64,000 nt of DNA. Source: Dongia_A sp964542425 (GTDB taxonomy: Bacteria > Pseudomonadota > Alphaproteobacteria > Dongiales > Dongiaceae). A program made the translations under genes and the position numbers. Location of the stretch: the NCBI GenBank assembly GCA_964542425.1, contig CAZIUB010000031.1:5269-69268 (forward strand), in the 5' to 3' direction. Position 1 is the first letter of the stretch, and each line of letters starts with the position of its first letter. Positions 35,289 to 44,570 of this stretch are shown here, piece after piece. The notes beneath the pieces are model-generated. The model was not told where the DNA came from. It searched no databases and was given only the letters and a program-made list of their open reading frames with translations.

Positions 35289-35816
35289 TCATTCCGTCGC
35301 GGCCGCAAGCCAGCGCCAAAGCGCCGCGGCCAACGGCCGATCGACATGCAGGCGCCAGCCCTGACCGCGCCGCGACACGGCGAGGCGGGTTCCGGCGAAA
35401 ATCATCATCGCGGATTCGACGGCCCGGGCGACGGGAGCGGCGAAATCGTAGCCGCAACCGCGCGCCATCAGGCGATCGGCGCCCGGTCCGGTGACATCGA
35501 GCAGAACCATTCCATCGGAGACATCGGTGATCGCATGGCCATCGGGCGACCACCCGAATTCGGCGGCTTCGATTTCCGGCGAGACCTGGAGAAGGCGATC
35601 CTTAGCCAGGCGCAACCGGTAGCGGGAATCCGGGCAGGAATCGCGCGGACCTCGGATCGGCACGTCGCCATGAATGCGCTCGAACGACCCAAAATCACCG
35701 CTCACCAGCCAGATGGTCTTGGTCGTGCCGTCCGCCGTCACGCGCAAGCCATCGCTGGCAAGCGAGGCGTGCGGCCAATCCGGAACAGGCGACCAGAAGG
35801 CGCCGCGATCAGGCAT
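35289..35816 (-). CDS. soxG: Sarcosine oxidase gamma subunit
   Basis: 175 residues. Weakly conserved GcvT-related fold; SPEIEAAEFGWSPDGHAITDVSDG and GPGADRLMARGCGYDF fit the SoxG family (usual length 170-210). The ATG at 35816 overlaps the soxA stop by eight bases. Assigned by position as well as sequence. Confidence 0.88.
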   Translation of the reverse strand: MPDRGAFWSPVPDWPHASLASDGLRVTADGTTKTIWLVSGDFGSFERIHGDVPIRGPRDSCPDSRYRLRLAKDRLLQVSPEIEAAEFGWSPDGHAITDVSDGMVLLDVTGPGADRLMARGCGYDFAAPVARAVESAMMIFAGTRLAVSRRGQGWRLHVDRPLAAALWRWLAAATE

Positions 35817-38679
35817 GCAGGCGCCTCCCTTCCGGGTCAAGGAAACAGGGTGCGGCAATTCGCCCGGTCAGACGCTCGCCAAGATGCTCGAAGACCATTG
35901 CCTCGCCGATGCGGGCGAGCCCGTTCTCGACCAGGCCAAGGGCGATCGGCCGGCCCAGGGTGGGAGAACGGAAGCCGGTCGTGACAAGGCCCAAACTTCG
36001 CCGCCGGTCTTGCGCGGCTTCAATCGCGTGCGCGCCCGGGGGCAGGATCCTGTCACCTTCGACGGCAATGCCGACGAGCTGCCGGCGGTCATGTCTGGTC
36101 GCGGCCGGCGTGAACAGCGAGCGATCGCCGACATAGGCATCCTGACGCTTTTCGCGCGGGCCAGGCATGCCGATGTCGTGGGGCATGGTCTCACCATCGG
36201 TATCCTGTCCGACGATGATGTAGCCCTTTTCCGCGCGCAGGACGGAGAGCGCCTCGACGCCGATCGGCTGCGCGCCTAGGGTCCGCGCTTTCCGCCAGAG
36301 CCCTGTTACCAGGTTTGCCGGTAGGGATATCTCATAGCTCCGTTCGCCGATGAAGCTGACGCGCGAGACGCGCACATTGCGCCCCATGAACATGCCCTCG
36401 CGCATCGCCATATGGGGCAACGCGGTGTCCTCGGTCGGAATGCCGAAATCGAGCGCATCGATCACCGATCGCGAGCGGGGGCCGGCAATCGCGATGGTCG
36501 CCCAATGGGGCGTTGCGTCATGGACAAAGACGCCGCGCGTGTCGAAACGATCCTGCCGCCATTCCTCGAAATGGGAAGCGACCATAGCGACATGAGAACT
36601 GGAGCAGGAAACGACAAATCGCTCGGGCGCCAAGCGCAGCACGACACTATCGTCCATGATCACGCCGCCCTCGTTCAACATCAGGCCGTAGCGCAGCCGG
36701 CCCGGCAGGAGCGTGGACATGCGGGTGTAGAACACGAAATCGAGGAGGGAAGCGGCACCAGGGCCGATCACCTCGACCTTGCCCAGCGAGGAACCATCGA
36801 AAACGATCGCATCGGAACGCGCGCGCAGGCATTCGGCCGCAATGGCATTCTTGTCGGCGCCATACCAGGCCGGGCGCAGGATGCCGCCGTATTCGCGGAA
36901 ATACGCGCCTTCGTCGCGATGGACGCTCTCGGCCGGCAAGCGGCGGATTGGCGTGTGCAATTCGCCGCGCAAGGGTCCGGCGATCGTTGCCATCGAAACC
37001 GGCGCGTAAGGCGGCCGGAATGTGGTCAACCCCAGCGCGGATATGTCGCGCCCGGTCGTTGCCGCCAACACGGCAAGCCCGTTCAGATTGGATGTCTTGC
37101 CCTGGTCGGTGGCCATGCCGAGCGTGGTGTAGCGCTTCAGGTGCTCGACCGAGGCAAAGTTCTCGCGAACCGCCAGTCCCACGTCGCCCATCGTGACGTC
37201 GTTTTGCAGGTCAACCCAGACGCGCCTATTGCGGGAAGGCGGTGGGAGGATGACGCCATTGCCCCATTGTATCGACAGGGCCCTCGTCGTCGGGGCATCG
37301 CTCGTTGTGCCGCCGCCAGCGGCGTGGCCCTCGGCCAAGGCCCGGGCCAGATCGAAGGTTCCGCGCGCCGCGCCTGCGACCGCCACGCCATCGACGGGAT
37401 CGCCGGGAAGGAAGGCGCCGATCGCGGGATCCCAGCGTGGCCTGCCGCCCGCCTGGCAATAGAGATGGATGCTTGGCGTCCACCCGCCGGAAGTGAAAAC
37501 GAAATCGGCGGGGATCTCCTCGCCGTTGTCGAGCTTGGCCGCGGTGACGCCTCTTGCGCCTTGGGCCCATTTGACGCTGGTCGCGAAGCGCAACCCGATT
37601 CCCGCCTTGGCTGCTTCGGCGGCGATGGCGCCGGCCGGCCGCTGATCCACGATCGTCACCTTGGAGCCGAGAGTGTTGAGCGCGAGCGCGAGTTCGTAAG
37701 GCGTGTCGTTAGCGGTGGCGATGACCACCTTCTCACCCAGGCGCAATGCCTGGCGCCGCAGATAGGAGAGTGCTGCGCCGGCCAGCATGATTCCGGGCCG
37801 GTCGTTGTCGGCGAACAGCATTGGGCGCTCGATGGCGCCGGTCGCGACGATCACCTTACCCGCCCGCACGCGCCAAACACATTCGCCATTGCCGTCGGCG
37901 CCTTTTGGCAGGCCGCGCTCGACGATCGCCACCTCGTTATGGTCATAGATGCCAAAGGCGGTCGAGCGAAGAAGGAACGTCGCGCCCCCCTCGCGAAGCT
38001 TGCGCTCGGCCTCGGCGATCCAGTTCCCGGCGGGCTCGCCATTGATTTCGGCCTCTCGGCTCGACAGCATGCCGCCGGGCCTGGATTGCTCGTCGATCAC
38101 CATGATGCGCTTGCCCGCGCGCATTGAGGCCAGGGCGGCGGCGAGCCCGGCGGCACCCGCGCCGATCACGCAACAATCGACATTGGCGAAACGATGCGCG
38201 GCCATGCCCTCGCGCTGGTCCGGATCGAGCCGGCCCCATCCGGCCATTGCCCGGATGCGCGCTTCGTAAAAGCGCCAATTGGGCCACATGAAGGTCTTGT
38301 AATAGAACGCGGCGGGGATGAAGCGGGCGAATCGATCGATGAAGGCCAGCCGGTCATGCGCCGCAGAACCCAGCGCATGGATGGATGCGATCGCCATGCC
38401 CTCGGCCAGGGGTTCGATGGTCGCATGCGCGTTGGGATCGTGGCGGGACCCGTGACGCAAATCCAGGGTCGCGTTGGGTTCCTCGATCCCGGCGGAAAAA
38501 ACGCCGCGCGGGCGGTGATACTTGAAGCTTCGCCCGACGATCCTGACATTGTTGGCAAGGAGCGCCGAGGCGATGGTGTCTCCGGCCAGGCCGGACAGAT
38601 GACGGCCATCGAAGGTGAAGCCGATCGGCGATCGCCGATCGATCTCGCCGCCCGAGGGCAGTCTGATAACGCCGCTCAT
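35809..38679 (-). CDS. soxA: Sarcosine oxidase alpha subunit
   Basis: 956 residues. N-terminal [2Fe-2S]-like domain (PIGFTFDGRHLSGLAGDTIASAL, KYHRPRGVFSAG), then an NAD/FAD domain (CCVIGAGAAGLAAALASMRAG), and a C-terminal GcvT/aminomethyltransferase domain that binds folate and passes on formaldehyde. It forms the heterotetrameric enzyme with SoxB, D and G and oxidises sarcosine to glycine. The start overlaps the soxD stop by four bases. Confidence 0.95.
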   Translation of the reverse strand: MSGVIRLPSGGEIDRRSPIGFTFDGRHLSGLAGDTIASALLANNVRIVGRSFKYHRPRGVFSAGIEEPNATLDLRHGSRHDPNAHATIEPLAEGMAIASIHALGSAAHDRLAFIDRFARFIPAAFYYKTFMWPNWRFYEARIRAMAGWGRLDPDQREGMAAHRFANVDCCVIGAGAAGLAAALASMRAGKRIMVIDEQSRPGGMLSSREAEINGEPAGNWIAEAERKLREGGATFLLRSTAFGIYDHNEVAIVERGLPKGADGNGECVWRVRAGKVIVATGAIERPMLFADNDRPGIMLAGAALSYLRRQALRLGEKVVIATANDTPYELALALNTLGSKVTIVDQRPAGAIAAEAAKAGIGLRFATSVKWAQGARGVTAAKLDNGEEIPADFVFTSGGWTPSIHLYCQAGGRPRWDPAIGAFLPGDPVDGVAVAGAARGTFDLARALAEGHAAGGGTTSDAPTTRALSIQWGNGVILPPPSRNRRVWVDLQNDVTMGDVGLAVRENFASVEHLKRYTTLGMATDQGKTSNLNGLAVLAATTGRDISALGLTTFRPPYAPVSMATIAGPLRGELHTPIRRLPAESVHRDEGAYFREYGGILRPAWYGADKNAIAAECLRARSDAIVFDGSSLGKVEVIGPGAASLLDFVFYTRMSTLLPGRLRYGLMLNEGGVIMDDSVVLRLAPERFVVSCSSSHVAMVASHFEEWRQDRFDTRGVFVHDATPHWATIAIAGPRSRSVIDALDFGIPTEDTALPHMAMREGMFMGRNVRVSRVSFIGERSYEISLPANLVTGLWRKARTLGAQPIGVEALSVLRAEKGYIIVGQDTDGETMPHDIGMPGPREKRQDAYVGDRSLFTPAATRHDRRQLVGIAVEGDRILPPGAHAIEAAQDRRRSLGLVTTGFRSPTLGRPIALGLVENGLARIGEAMVFEHLGERLTGRIAAPCFLDPEGRRLHA

Positions 38680-38930
38680 GGCGCCACGTCCTTCGAGCCG
38701 ATCACAAGGTGGGTGATCGTGTCCCGCTCGATCACCGCCCAACGGCCGCACCCACCGATGTGGCACCAGAGCTCCCGCGCGGCGCCCTTGATGTTCTTGC
38801 GGAAGAAGCGATAGCGGGCCCAATCGTGGTCGCCGGCCGCCCGTTCCGGTCGCGTCTTGTCGGCGTCTCCGCCATAGTGAAACTCGCCGAGATCGCGATC
38901 GCCGCAATGGGGGCAGGGGAGGGTTTGCAC
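38676..38930 (-). CDS. soxD: Sarcosine oxidase delta subunit
   Basis: 84 residues. MQTLPCPHCGDRDLGEF carries the first CxxC; ELWCHIGGCGRWAVIERDT supplies the remaining cysteine ligands of the subunit's zinc site, usual length for SoxD. Lies between soxB and soxA, 9 bases after soxB. Confidence 0.94.
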   Translation of the reverse strand: MQTLPCPHCGDRDLGEFHYGGDADKTRPERAAGDHDWARYRFFRKNIKGAARELWCHIGGCGRWAVIERDTITHLVIGSKDVAP

Positions 38931-38939
38931 GGACGTTCC

Positions 38940-40208
38940 CTAATGCGCGATGCCGGCGCTGGCCGCTTCGTCGATCAGCCGGCCGTCACGGAAGCGCGAG
39001 AGATCGAAGGGCGCGGAAAGCGGGTGATGATTGCCGGTTGCCAGCAGGTGAGCGAGCAGCACGCCGCCAACCGGTATCGCCTTGAAGCCACCAGTGCCCC
39101 AGCCGCAATCCAGATATAGGCCCTCGACCGGTGCCGGCCCGATAATCGGCGAGGAATCGGGCGCCACATCCACGATGCCGCCCCATTGGCGCATCAATTT
39201 GAGGGTGGAGAAGGAGGGGAGCAATTCTATAAGACCGGCGATCACCGTTCGGGTCATGGGGAATACGCCGCGCTGGGCGTAGGAAGGGCAGCGATCGAGC
39301 CCGCCGCCGATCACCAACTCCCCCTTGTCCGATTGACTGACATAGACGCCCATCGAGTTCGAGGCGACCACGCTGTCCAGGCAGGGCTTGATCGGTTCGC
39401 TCACCATCGCCTGGAGCGTGTAACTTTGCAGCGGCAATTCGAACCCGGCCTTGGCGGCCAGAACCGAGGAATGACCGGCGACCGCGAGGCCGATCCGCTC
39501 GGCGCCGATGAAGCCACGTGTCGTCTCGATACCGAGAACCCGCCCCGATTCGATGCGAAAGCCGGTGACCTCGCAATTCTGGATGATGTGGATGCCGTTC
39601 GAATCGGCAGCCCGCGCATAACCCCAGGCAACTGCGTCGTGCCTGGCCACGCCGGCGCGATGCTGGGTCATTCCGCCGAGGATGGGCCACCTGGTGTCGA
39701 GCGAGGCATTCAGTGCCGGCACCAGATCCAGAACCTGTTGGCGATCAAGCAGATCGACATCAATGCTGTTGATGCGCATGGCATTGGTCAAGCGTGCCAT
39801 CAGCTCCATTTCGGCCTCGGAATGGAAGACTTCGATCATGCCGCGCTGCGAGAGCATGATGTTGTAGTTGAGCTCGCGAGACAGGCCTTCATAGAGGCGC
39901 AGCGAATAATCGTAGAGCGCCGCACTTTCCGGGAAGAAGTAGTTCGAGCGAACGACCGTCGTGTTGCGACCGGTATTGCCGCCCCCGATCCATCCCTTCT
40001 CGATGATTGCTACGTCGCGAATGCCGTGATCGCGCGCCAGGTAATAGGCGGTTGAAAGACCATGGCCACCGCCGCCCACCACCACCACCTGGTAGCCGGT
40101 CTTGGGATCACGGTCGCGCCAGGCCGGCGACCAGCCTTGCTGCCCGCGCAGGCCCTCGCGCAGCAGAGACAGGACGGAATAACGCGGCTTGGTGGAGCAT
40201 CGAGCCAA
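38940..40208 (-). CDS. soxB: Sarcosine oxidase beta subunit
   Basis: 422 residues. The nucleotide-binding motif QVVVVGGGGHGLSTAYYLA and the family phrase GGNTGRNTTVVRSNYF are present; the His in GVARHDAVAWGYARAA corresponds to the residue carrying covalent FMN. It catalyses the amine oxidation step. First gene of the soxBDAG operon, with a TGTC-N7-GACA inverted repeat about 100 bases before its start. Confidence 0.95.
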   Translation of the reverse strand: MARCSTKPRYSVLSLLREGLRGQQGWSPAWRDRDPKTGYQVVVVGGGGHGLSTAYYLARDHGIRDVAIIEKGWIGGGNTGRNTTVVRSNYFFPESAALYDYSLRLYEGLSRELNYNIMLSQRGMIEVFHSEAEMELMARLTNAMRINSIDVDLLDRQQVLDLVPALNASLDTRWPILGGMTQHRAGVARHDAVAWGYARAADSNGIHIIQNCEVTGFRIESGRVLGIETTRGFIGAERIGLAVAGHSSVLAAKAGFELPLQSYTLQAMVSEPIKPCLDSVVASNSMGVYVSQSDKGELVIGGGLDRCPSYAQRGVFPMTRTVIAGLIELLPSFSTLKLMRQWGGIVDVAPDSSPIIGPAPVEGLYLDCGWGTGGFKAIPVGGVLLAHLLATGNHHPLSAPFDLSRFRDGRLIDEAASAGIAH

Positions 40209-40311
40209 GTTGATGCCCCCCTTTGGGCAATTCGCGATCGGCAGTGGAAACGCGCGATGGCAGGGCGCGCCGCCAGCCCCATGTCAAGGGCGGAAGCGGC
40301 TCTAGCCAAAT

Positions 40312-40326
40312 TGTCTTAATCTGACA
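40312..40326. promoter_or_regulatory. TGTC-N7-GACA inverted repeat between soxB and the LysR remnant
   Basis: TGTC (40312-40315) and GACA (40323-40326) are symmetric around TTAATCT in an AT-richer patch. The site sits where a LysR-type regulator of the divergent sox and Rieske genes would bind; the regulator gene next to it is now only a fragment. Short and could be chance. Confidence 0.3.
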
Positions 40327-40634
40327 TATCGTCTATTTCCGGTCAAAATGGCGGACATGAGATCGAAGGCGGTCAGAAGGCGCGCCTACAAGAAACCGCG
40401 CGAAGCAAATCCGCAGGGCGTGGGCCGCGGGAAATCTTTGGCCACCAAGTCTGGTCGGCGCGCGCATGCTTCAAAGGCCTTCACGGCATTCAATGGCGGA
40501 AGTTTCCTGGCCAAACGGGCTGCTTCCATCCCGGGTGGGAAAGAAATTCTCACGGTGATGCGGATTTTTCGCAGTATCCCAAAAGAATTTCTATGGGTAA
40601 ACTGTGACTTCGGCTCGAAATGGATGGGGCAGGA
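40327..40634. other. Gap upstream of the Rieske gene
   Basis: Together with the upstream 118 bases this 426-base gap separates divergent soxB and the Rieske oxygenase gene. Besides the LysR fragment (40386-40514) I see only an AT-richer end with AAAAGAATTTCTATGGG near 40580 that may hold the promoter of the Rieske gene. A small plus-strand open frame from 40348 overlaps the fragment and shows no family likeness. Confidence 0.4.
40386..40514 (-). pseudogene. Truncated GcvA-like LysR regulator, N-terminal stub
   Basis: From a TTG start at 40514 the frame reads LARKLPPLNAVKAFEACAR, which is the characteristic opening of GcvA-type LysR proteins ('M-LPPLNALRAFEAAAR'). The next residues should enter the helix-turn-helix ('SFTRAAEEL') but instead diverge, and the frame stops after 42 codons. 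It is therefore a stub left by a deletion. Its place between the divergent sox and Rieske genes suggests that it once controlled them. Confidence 0.6.
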
Positions 40635-41843
40635 ATGAACGAGAATGCGCTCGCCGCGCTCGGTGAAACCCTCCGGCGCTACGGCGAACTCCCGTATGAG
40701 CGGGCCTGGTCGATGCCGCGGGCCTTTTACACCGACCCGGGGGTTCTTGCGCTCGAGAAGGAGCAATTGTTCCTGCGGGAATGGGTCTGCGTCGGGCGCG
40801 AGGAAGAGGTATCGCGGTCCGGCGACTATTTTGCCTTTGCGATTTGCGAGGAGCCGATCTTCGTCATTCGTGGCGAGGACGAAAAAATCCGGGCCTTGTC
40901 GAACGTATGCCGCCATCGCGGCACGCTGATCGCCAATGGGCGGGGCAATCGAAAACGGCTGATGTGTCCCTATCACAACTGGACCTATGACACGCACGGG
41001 CGCCTTGTCGCCACACCCGGAATCGGCGAGCGCGACGATTTCGACCGAGCGAATTGCCGGCTCCCCGAATTTCATTGCACGCTGTGGCAGGGTTTCGTGT
41101 TTGTGTCGTTGGCCTCGGATCCCGCACCCCTTGCGGCGCAACTTGCCGGGCTGGAGGCCCTGATCCGGCCCTACCACATGGAACAGATGGCGCTTCGGTA
41201 TCTGGCCGACGAAGTATGGGACACGAACTGGAAGTGCTTGGTGGAGAACTTCATGGAGGGCTACCACCTGACACCGCTACACCGCGAAACCCTGCACAAG
41301 GTCAATCCGACCAAGCTTTGCCGCCACATCGCGCCAGGCGACGCCTATTACGCCTACAACGCCGGATTTTCCCCCACCTTGCCGCGCTCGCAGAAGGGCC
41401 ACCCGGAATTGACCGAGGATCAGGCCCACAAATGCGTCATGTACGCGGTGCCGCCCGGCCTGGTCGTCGGCTGCGCCGGGGATTACAGCTCGTTTCTTTG
41501 CATTCAGCCCGTGACCACCGAACGGGTGCGGGTCAAGATGGGGCTGATTTTTTTTGGCGCCGATTGGCCGCAAGACAGGATCGATTGGGCGGTCGACCTG
41601 TTCCAGCGAACCATGGCCGAAGACAAGACGGTCCTGGTCTCCCTCATGAGGGGATTGAACTCCCGCCACCACCGGACGGGGCCGTTGGCTGAAGCCGATC
41701 TCGAGGGGCCAACCTGGGATTTTTACAAATATTTGGATCGCAGACTTGGCGCCGCCATGACGCCCGCCGTGGCGAAGGGCGTGCCGCGCAATGGCCGAAA
41801 GCCGGGCGGGAAATCGCCCGCTCGAAAGGGAAGACGATCATGA
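40635..41843 (+). CDS. Rieske non-heme iron oxygenase, alpha subunit
   Basis: 402 residues. Rieske ligands Cys92 and His94 (CRHRG) with Cys111 and His114 (CPYHNW), and mononuclear iron ligands His211 and His216 in ENFMEGYHLTPLHRETL. Size and motifs fit the group that demethylates quaternary amines (glycine betaine, stachydrine, carnitine), next to sox genes. ATG 40635 with GGGG six bases upstream was preferred over ATG 40620. No reductase gene is adjacent, so the electron donor is encoded elsewhere. Overlaps the next gene by four bases. Confidence 0.9.
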   Translation: MNENALAALGETLRRYGELPYERAWSMPRAFYTDPGVLALEKEQLFLREWVCVGREEEVSRSGDYFAFAICEEPIFVIRGEDEKIRALSNVCRHRGTLIANGRGNRKRLMCPYHNWTYDTHGRLVATPGIGERDDFDRANCRLPEFHCTLWQGFVFVSLASDPAPLAAQLAGLEALIRPYHMEQMALRYLADEVWDTNWKCLVENFMEGYHLTPLHRETLHKVNPTKLCRHIAPGDAYYAYNAGFSPTLPRSQKGHPELTEDQAHKCVMYAVPPGLVVGCAGDYSSFLCIQPVTTERVRVKMGLIFFGADWPQDRIDWAVDLFQRTMAEDKTVLVSLMRGLNSRHHRTGPLAEADLEGPTWDFYKYLDRRLGAAMTPAVAKGVPRNGRKPGGKSPARKGRRS

Positions 41844-42628
41844 GGGATATCCTCGACCTCGAACGCTATCCGATCGACCGGCTCGACAGCCCGGAGGCCC
41901 AGGCGTTGGTGAGGCGATGCCAGGCGGAATTGGATTCCGAGGGCATGTTCAATCTCCTGGAATTGGTGCGGCCGGAGACCGTCGCGCGCTGCGCGAATGA
42001 AATGCAGCCCATGCTCGATCGCGAGGCCTTCACGCACCAGCGCAGCCACAATGTTTATTTCTTGAAGAATGTTGCGGATCTCGCTCCCGACCACCCGGCC
42101 CTTCGGGAGGTCAAAACCATCAATCACACTTTGTGCGCCGATCAGATCACGGACAACATTGTCAGCCGGATCTACGAATGGCCGGCCCTCGCTGCCTTTC
42201 TCGCCGCCGTGATGAAGATGCCGGCCCTCTATTTGATGGATGACCCACTATCCGGTGTGAATGTGATCGGCTACCGCGAGGGCGAAACACTGAACTGGCA
42301 TTTCGATCGCTCTCAATTCACCACCACGCTGCTGATCCAGGCGCCGCAACAAGGCGGCGAGTTCCAGTATCGAAGCGATCTGCGCACGGATACCGACCCG
42401 AACTATGACGGGGTCGCGCGCGTCCTGCGCGGCGAGGATTCGGGGGTGCGGACGCTTCCCGTCACGCCCGGTACGCTCAATGTCTTCAAGGGCCGAAACA
42501 CATTGCATCGGGTGAGCCCACCCATCGGCGGCAAGGACCGGATCATCGCCATCTTCTCGTACTATGATCGACCGGGTGTGGCGTTCAGCGCCGAGGAGCA
42601 GCTCGGCTTCTATGGGCGCGTGAGTTGA
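41840..42628 (+). CDS. 2-oxoglutarate/Fe(II)-type oxygenase (ArpA-like)
   Basis: 262 residues. LNWHFDRSQFTTTLLIQ gives the H-x-D iron pair in a jelly-roll context, TPGTLNVFKGRNTLHRVSP gives the distal His, and KDRIIAIFSYYDRP the arginine expected to bind the co-substrate. The family is usually annotated as HalD/ArpA-like. The ATGA overlap with the Rieske gene shows translational coupling, so it probably acts on the same or a consecutive substrate, possibly a quaternary amine or a modified amino acid. Confidence 0.85.
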   Translation: MRDILDLERYPIDRLDSPEAQALVRRCQAELDSEGMFNLLELVRPETVARCANEMQPMLDREAFTHQRSHNVYFLKNVADLAPDHPALREVKTINHTLCADQITDNIVSRIYEWPALAAFLAAVMKMPALYLMDDPLSGVNVIGYREGETLNWHFDRSQFTTTLLIQAPQQGGEFQYRSDLRTDTDPNYDGVARVLRGEDSGVRTLPVTPGTLNVFKGRNTLHRVSPPIGGKDRIIAIFSYYDRPGVAFSAEEQLGFYGRVS

Positions 42629-42658
42629 GGATGGCGCCGATCCGGCTGGCGACGAGGC

Positions 42659-42687
42659 TTGATCCAGGATGTATAGACAAGTATATG
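42659..42687 (+). promoter_or_regulatory. Sigma-70-like promoter before the Dpp-type transporter operon
   Basis: TTGATC (42659-42664), 17-base spacer, TATATG (42682-42687), in an AT-richer patch 141 bases before the binding-protein start. Hexamers match four of six consensus positions each with ideal spacing. The spacer contains GTATAGACAAGTATAT, a possible operator. Confidence 0.45.
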
Positions 42688-42827
42688 TGGACCAACCAAT
42701 CGACAAGAATTGGCCAAGCCGGCTGTGACCGGCGCGGCCAGCAAGTAGCGCGGCCGAGCGATCGGATTTCGTTCGGCGGCGCGACAGGATCACAGGGCAG
42801 GACAATCGCAAAAAGGGGAGACAGGCG

Positions 42828-44489
42828 ATGACCAAGCACAAGCATTTCATTGACCGGTTCCGGCGCGATCGCACCGAACATGAGAATCATTTGATCGACG
42901 GATTGTTGGACGGGCGCGTGAACCGGCGCGAGTTCTTGCGCCATGGTTCGGTGCTCGGCATGTCGATCCCGCTCCTGGGCGCCATCCTGGGCGCGGCCGG
43001 TTACGGGGTGATGCCAAGACGCGCACGCGCCGCGATGCCGGGCGGCACCCTTCGCGTCGCCCAGACAGTGCCGGCGGCCGCGATCGATCCGGTGACGATC
43101 GCCGATGGCGGCGGCATCACGGTCTTGTCGCAGGTGGCCGAGAACCTGATCCTCTCCGGGGGCGATCTGGTGGCCCAACCGGTTCTGGCCGAAAGCTGGT
43201 CGCCGAACAAGGACGGCACGGTGTGGACCTTCAAGCTCAGGGAGGGTGTCAGCTTCCATGATGGCAAGCCGATGAAAGCCGATGCCGTGGTCGCCACCAT
43301 GGACCGGCTCGCCGATCCGGACAACGGCTCGAACGCGCTGTCGGTGTTCACGGGCATGTTGTCCAAGGGCGGAACGCGAAAGGTCGACGATCATACCGTC
43401 GAGTTCCACCTGGAATTCGCCAACGGCAATTTCCCCTACGCGGTCTCGACCGACAACTACAACGCCGTCATCTTGCCGGCGGATTACGCGGGCGACTATG
43501 AATCGAACATGGTCGGCACCGGACCGTTCAAGTTCGAGAAGTACACGCCCAAGGTCGGGGCCTCGTTCACGCGCAACGCCGAGTATTGGGGCGGCCAAGT
43601 CATGCCCGATCGCGTGGAAATGACCTTCTACGGCGACTACCAGCCGCAGATCCTGGCGCTGCAGGGCGGCGAGATCGACATCATCCAGCAGATCCCCGTT
43701 CTACAGGGGGTCGGGCTCCTGAACGACCCCAATTTCGACATCATCAGCACGCCCTCGACCGCGCACCAGCAAGTCCACATGCGCGTCGATCTCGATCCGT
43801 TCAAGGACAAGCGCGTGCGCCGCGCCATCGCGCTTTGCCTGGACCGGCCGGCGATCGTGAAGGGCCTGATGAAGGGGCGCGCCCAGATCGGCAACGATTC
43901 CCCGTTCGCGGCTGCGTACCCCTCAACCGATCCCAGTGTGGCGCAGCGCGAGAAGAACATCGCCGAGGCCAAGCAATTGATGGAGGCGGCCGGCATGGCC
44001 GGCGGCTTCGAGACCACGCTGACCACGGAAAAATATCTGGAGATTCCAGATTTCGCCGTCCTGATTCAAAACGCGGTCAAGGAGATCGGCGGCAAGATTA
44101 ACCTCAGTGTCCTGGACCAGGGGGCCTATTACGGCGATGCCGTTCCCGGCAAGTCGCCCTGGTTGGATTCGGACATGGGGATCACCGATTACGGCCATCG
44201 CGGCGTGCCCAATGTGTTCCTCTCGGCGCCACTGAGGAGCGACGGGACCTGGAACTCGGCGCATTTCAAGAACGCGGAATACGATGCGCTGGTGACCACC
44301 TACTTCGCGTCGCTCGATCTGGAATCGCAGCGCGCGACCGCTGGCAAGATCCAGAACCTGTTGCTGGACGAGACGCCGGTGATGTTCGTGTATTTCTTTG
44401 ACTTCCTGACCGCCACGAAGAAGGGCGCCGGTGGCGTCAATCCGACCGCGATGGGACATCTGCTGTTGGGGCAGGCCTCGCTCGGCTGA
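42828..44489 (+). CDS. Dpp/Opp-type ABC transporter substrate-binding protein
   Basis: 553 residues, family 5 extracellular binding protein. N-terminus NRREFLRHGSVLGMSIPLLG is Tat-like (RR near a hydrophobic segment); SWSPNKDGTVWTFKLREGVSFHDGKPMKADAVV is the classic family 5 block and FKDKRVRRAIALCLDR the lobe-2 block. GGGGAGACAGGCG precedes the ATG. First gene of the transporter operon; ligand unknown. Confidence 0.94.
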   Translation: MTKHKHFIDRFRRDRTEHENHLIDGLLDGRVNRREFLRHGSVLGMSIPLLGAILGAAGYGVMPRRARAAMPGGTLRVAQTVPAAAIDPVTIADGGGITVLSQVAENLILSGGDLVAQPVLAESWSPNKDGTVWTFKLREGVSFHDGKPMKADAVVATMDRLADPDNGSNALSVFTGMLSKGGTRKVDDHTVEFHLEFANGNFPYAVSTDNYNAVILPADYAGDYESNMVGTGPFKFEKYTPKVGASFTRNAEYWGGQVMPDRVEMTFYGDYQPQILALQGGEIDIIQQIPVLQGVGLLNDPNFDIISTPSTAHQQVHMRVDLDPFKDKRVRRAIALCLDRPAIVKGLMKGRAQIGNDSPFAAAYPSTDPSVAQREKNIAEAKQLMEAAGMAGGFETTLTTEKYLEIPDFAVLIQNAVKEIGGKINLSVLDQGAYYGDAVPGKSPWLDSDMGITDYGHRGVPNVFLSAPLRSDGTWNSAHFKNAEYDALVTTYFASLDLESQRATAGKIQNLLLDETPVMFVYFFDFLTATKKGAGGVNPTAMGHLLLGQASLG

Positions 44490-44549
44490 TGCCGGATTGA
44501 CTTTCTTGGACGTTGTGGCCCCCGGTGCCGACGCATTGGGGACCACCTC

Positions 44550-44570
44550 GAGGAAGGATTTCGGGCCATT
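44550..44570 (+). promoter_or_regulatory. Ribosome-binding site and AUU start of the first permease
   Basis: GAGGAAGGA (44550-44558) lies nine bases before ATT at 44568. The reading frame between the previous stop (44489) and the first ATG (44667) contains no ATG, GTG or TTG, yet it encodes the conserved first membrane helix. ATT is the most likely start codon, as in infC. Confidence 0.65.

Noticed and set aside
36412..38127. Plus-strand open frame of 571 codons antisense to soxA
   Set aside because: Composition-driven shadow of soxA; the translation is His/Arg/Asp-rich with no family motif.
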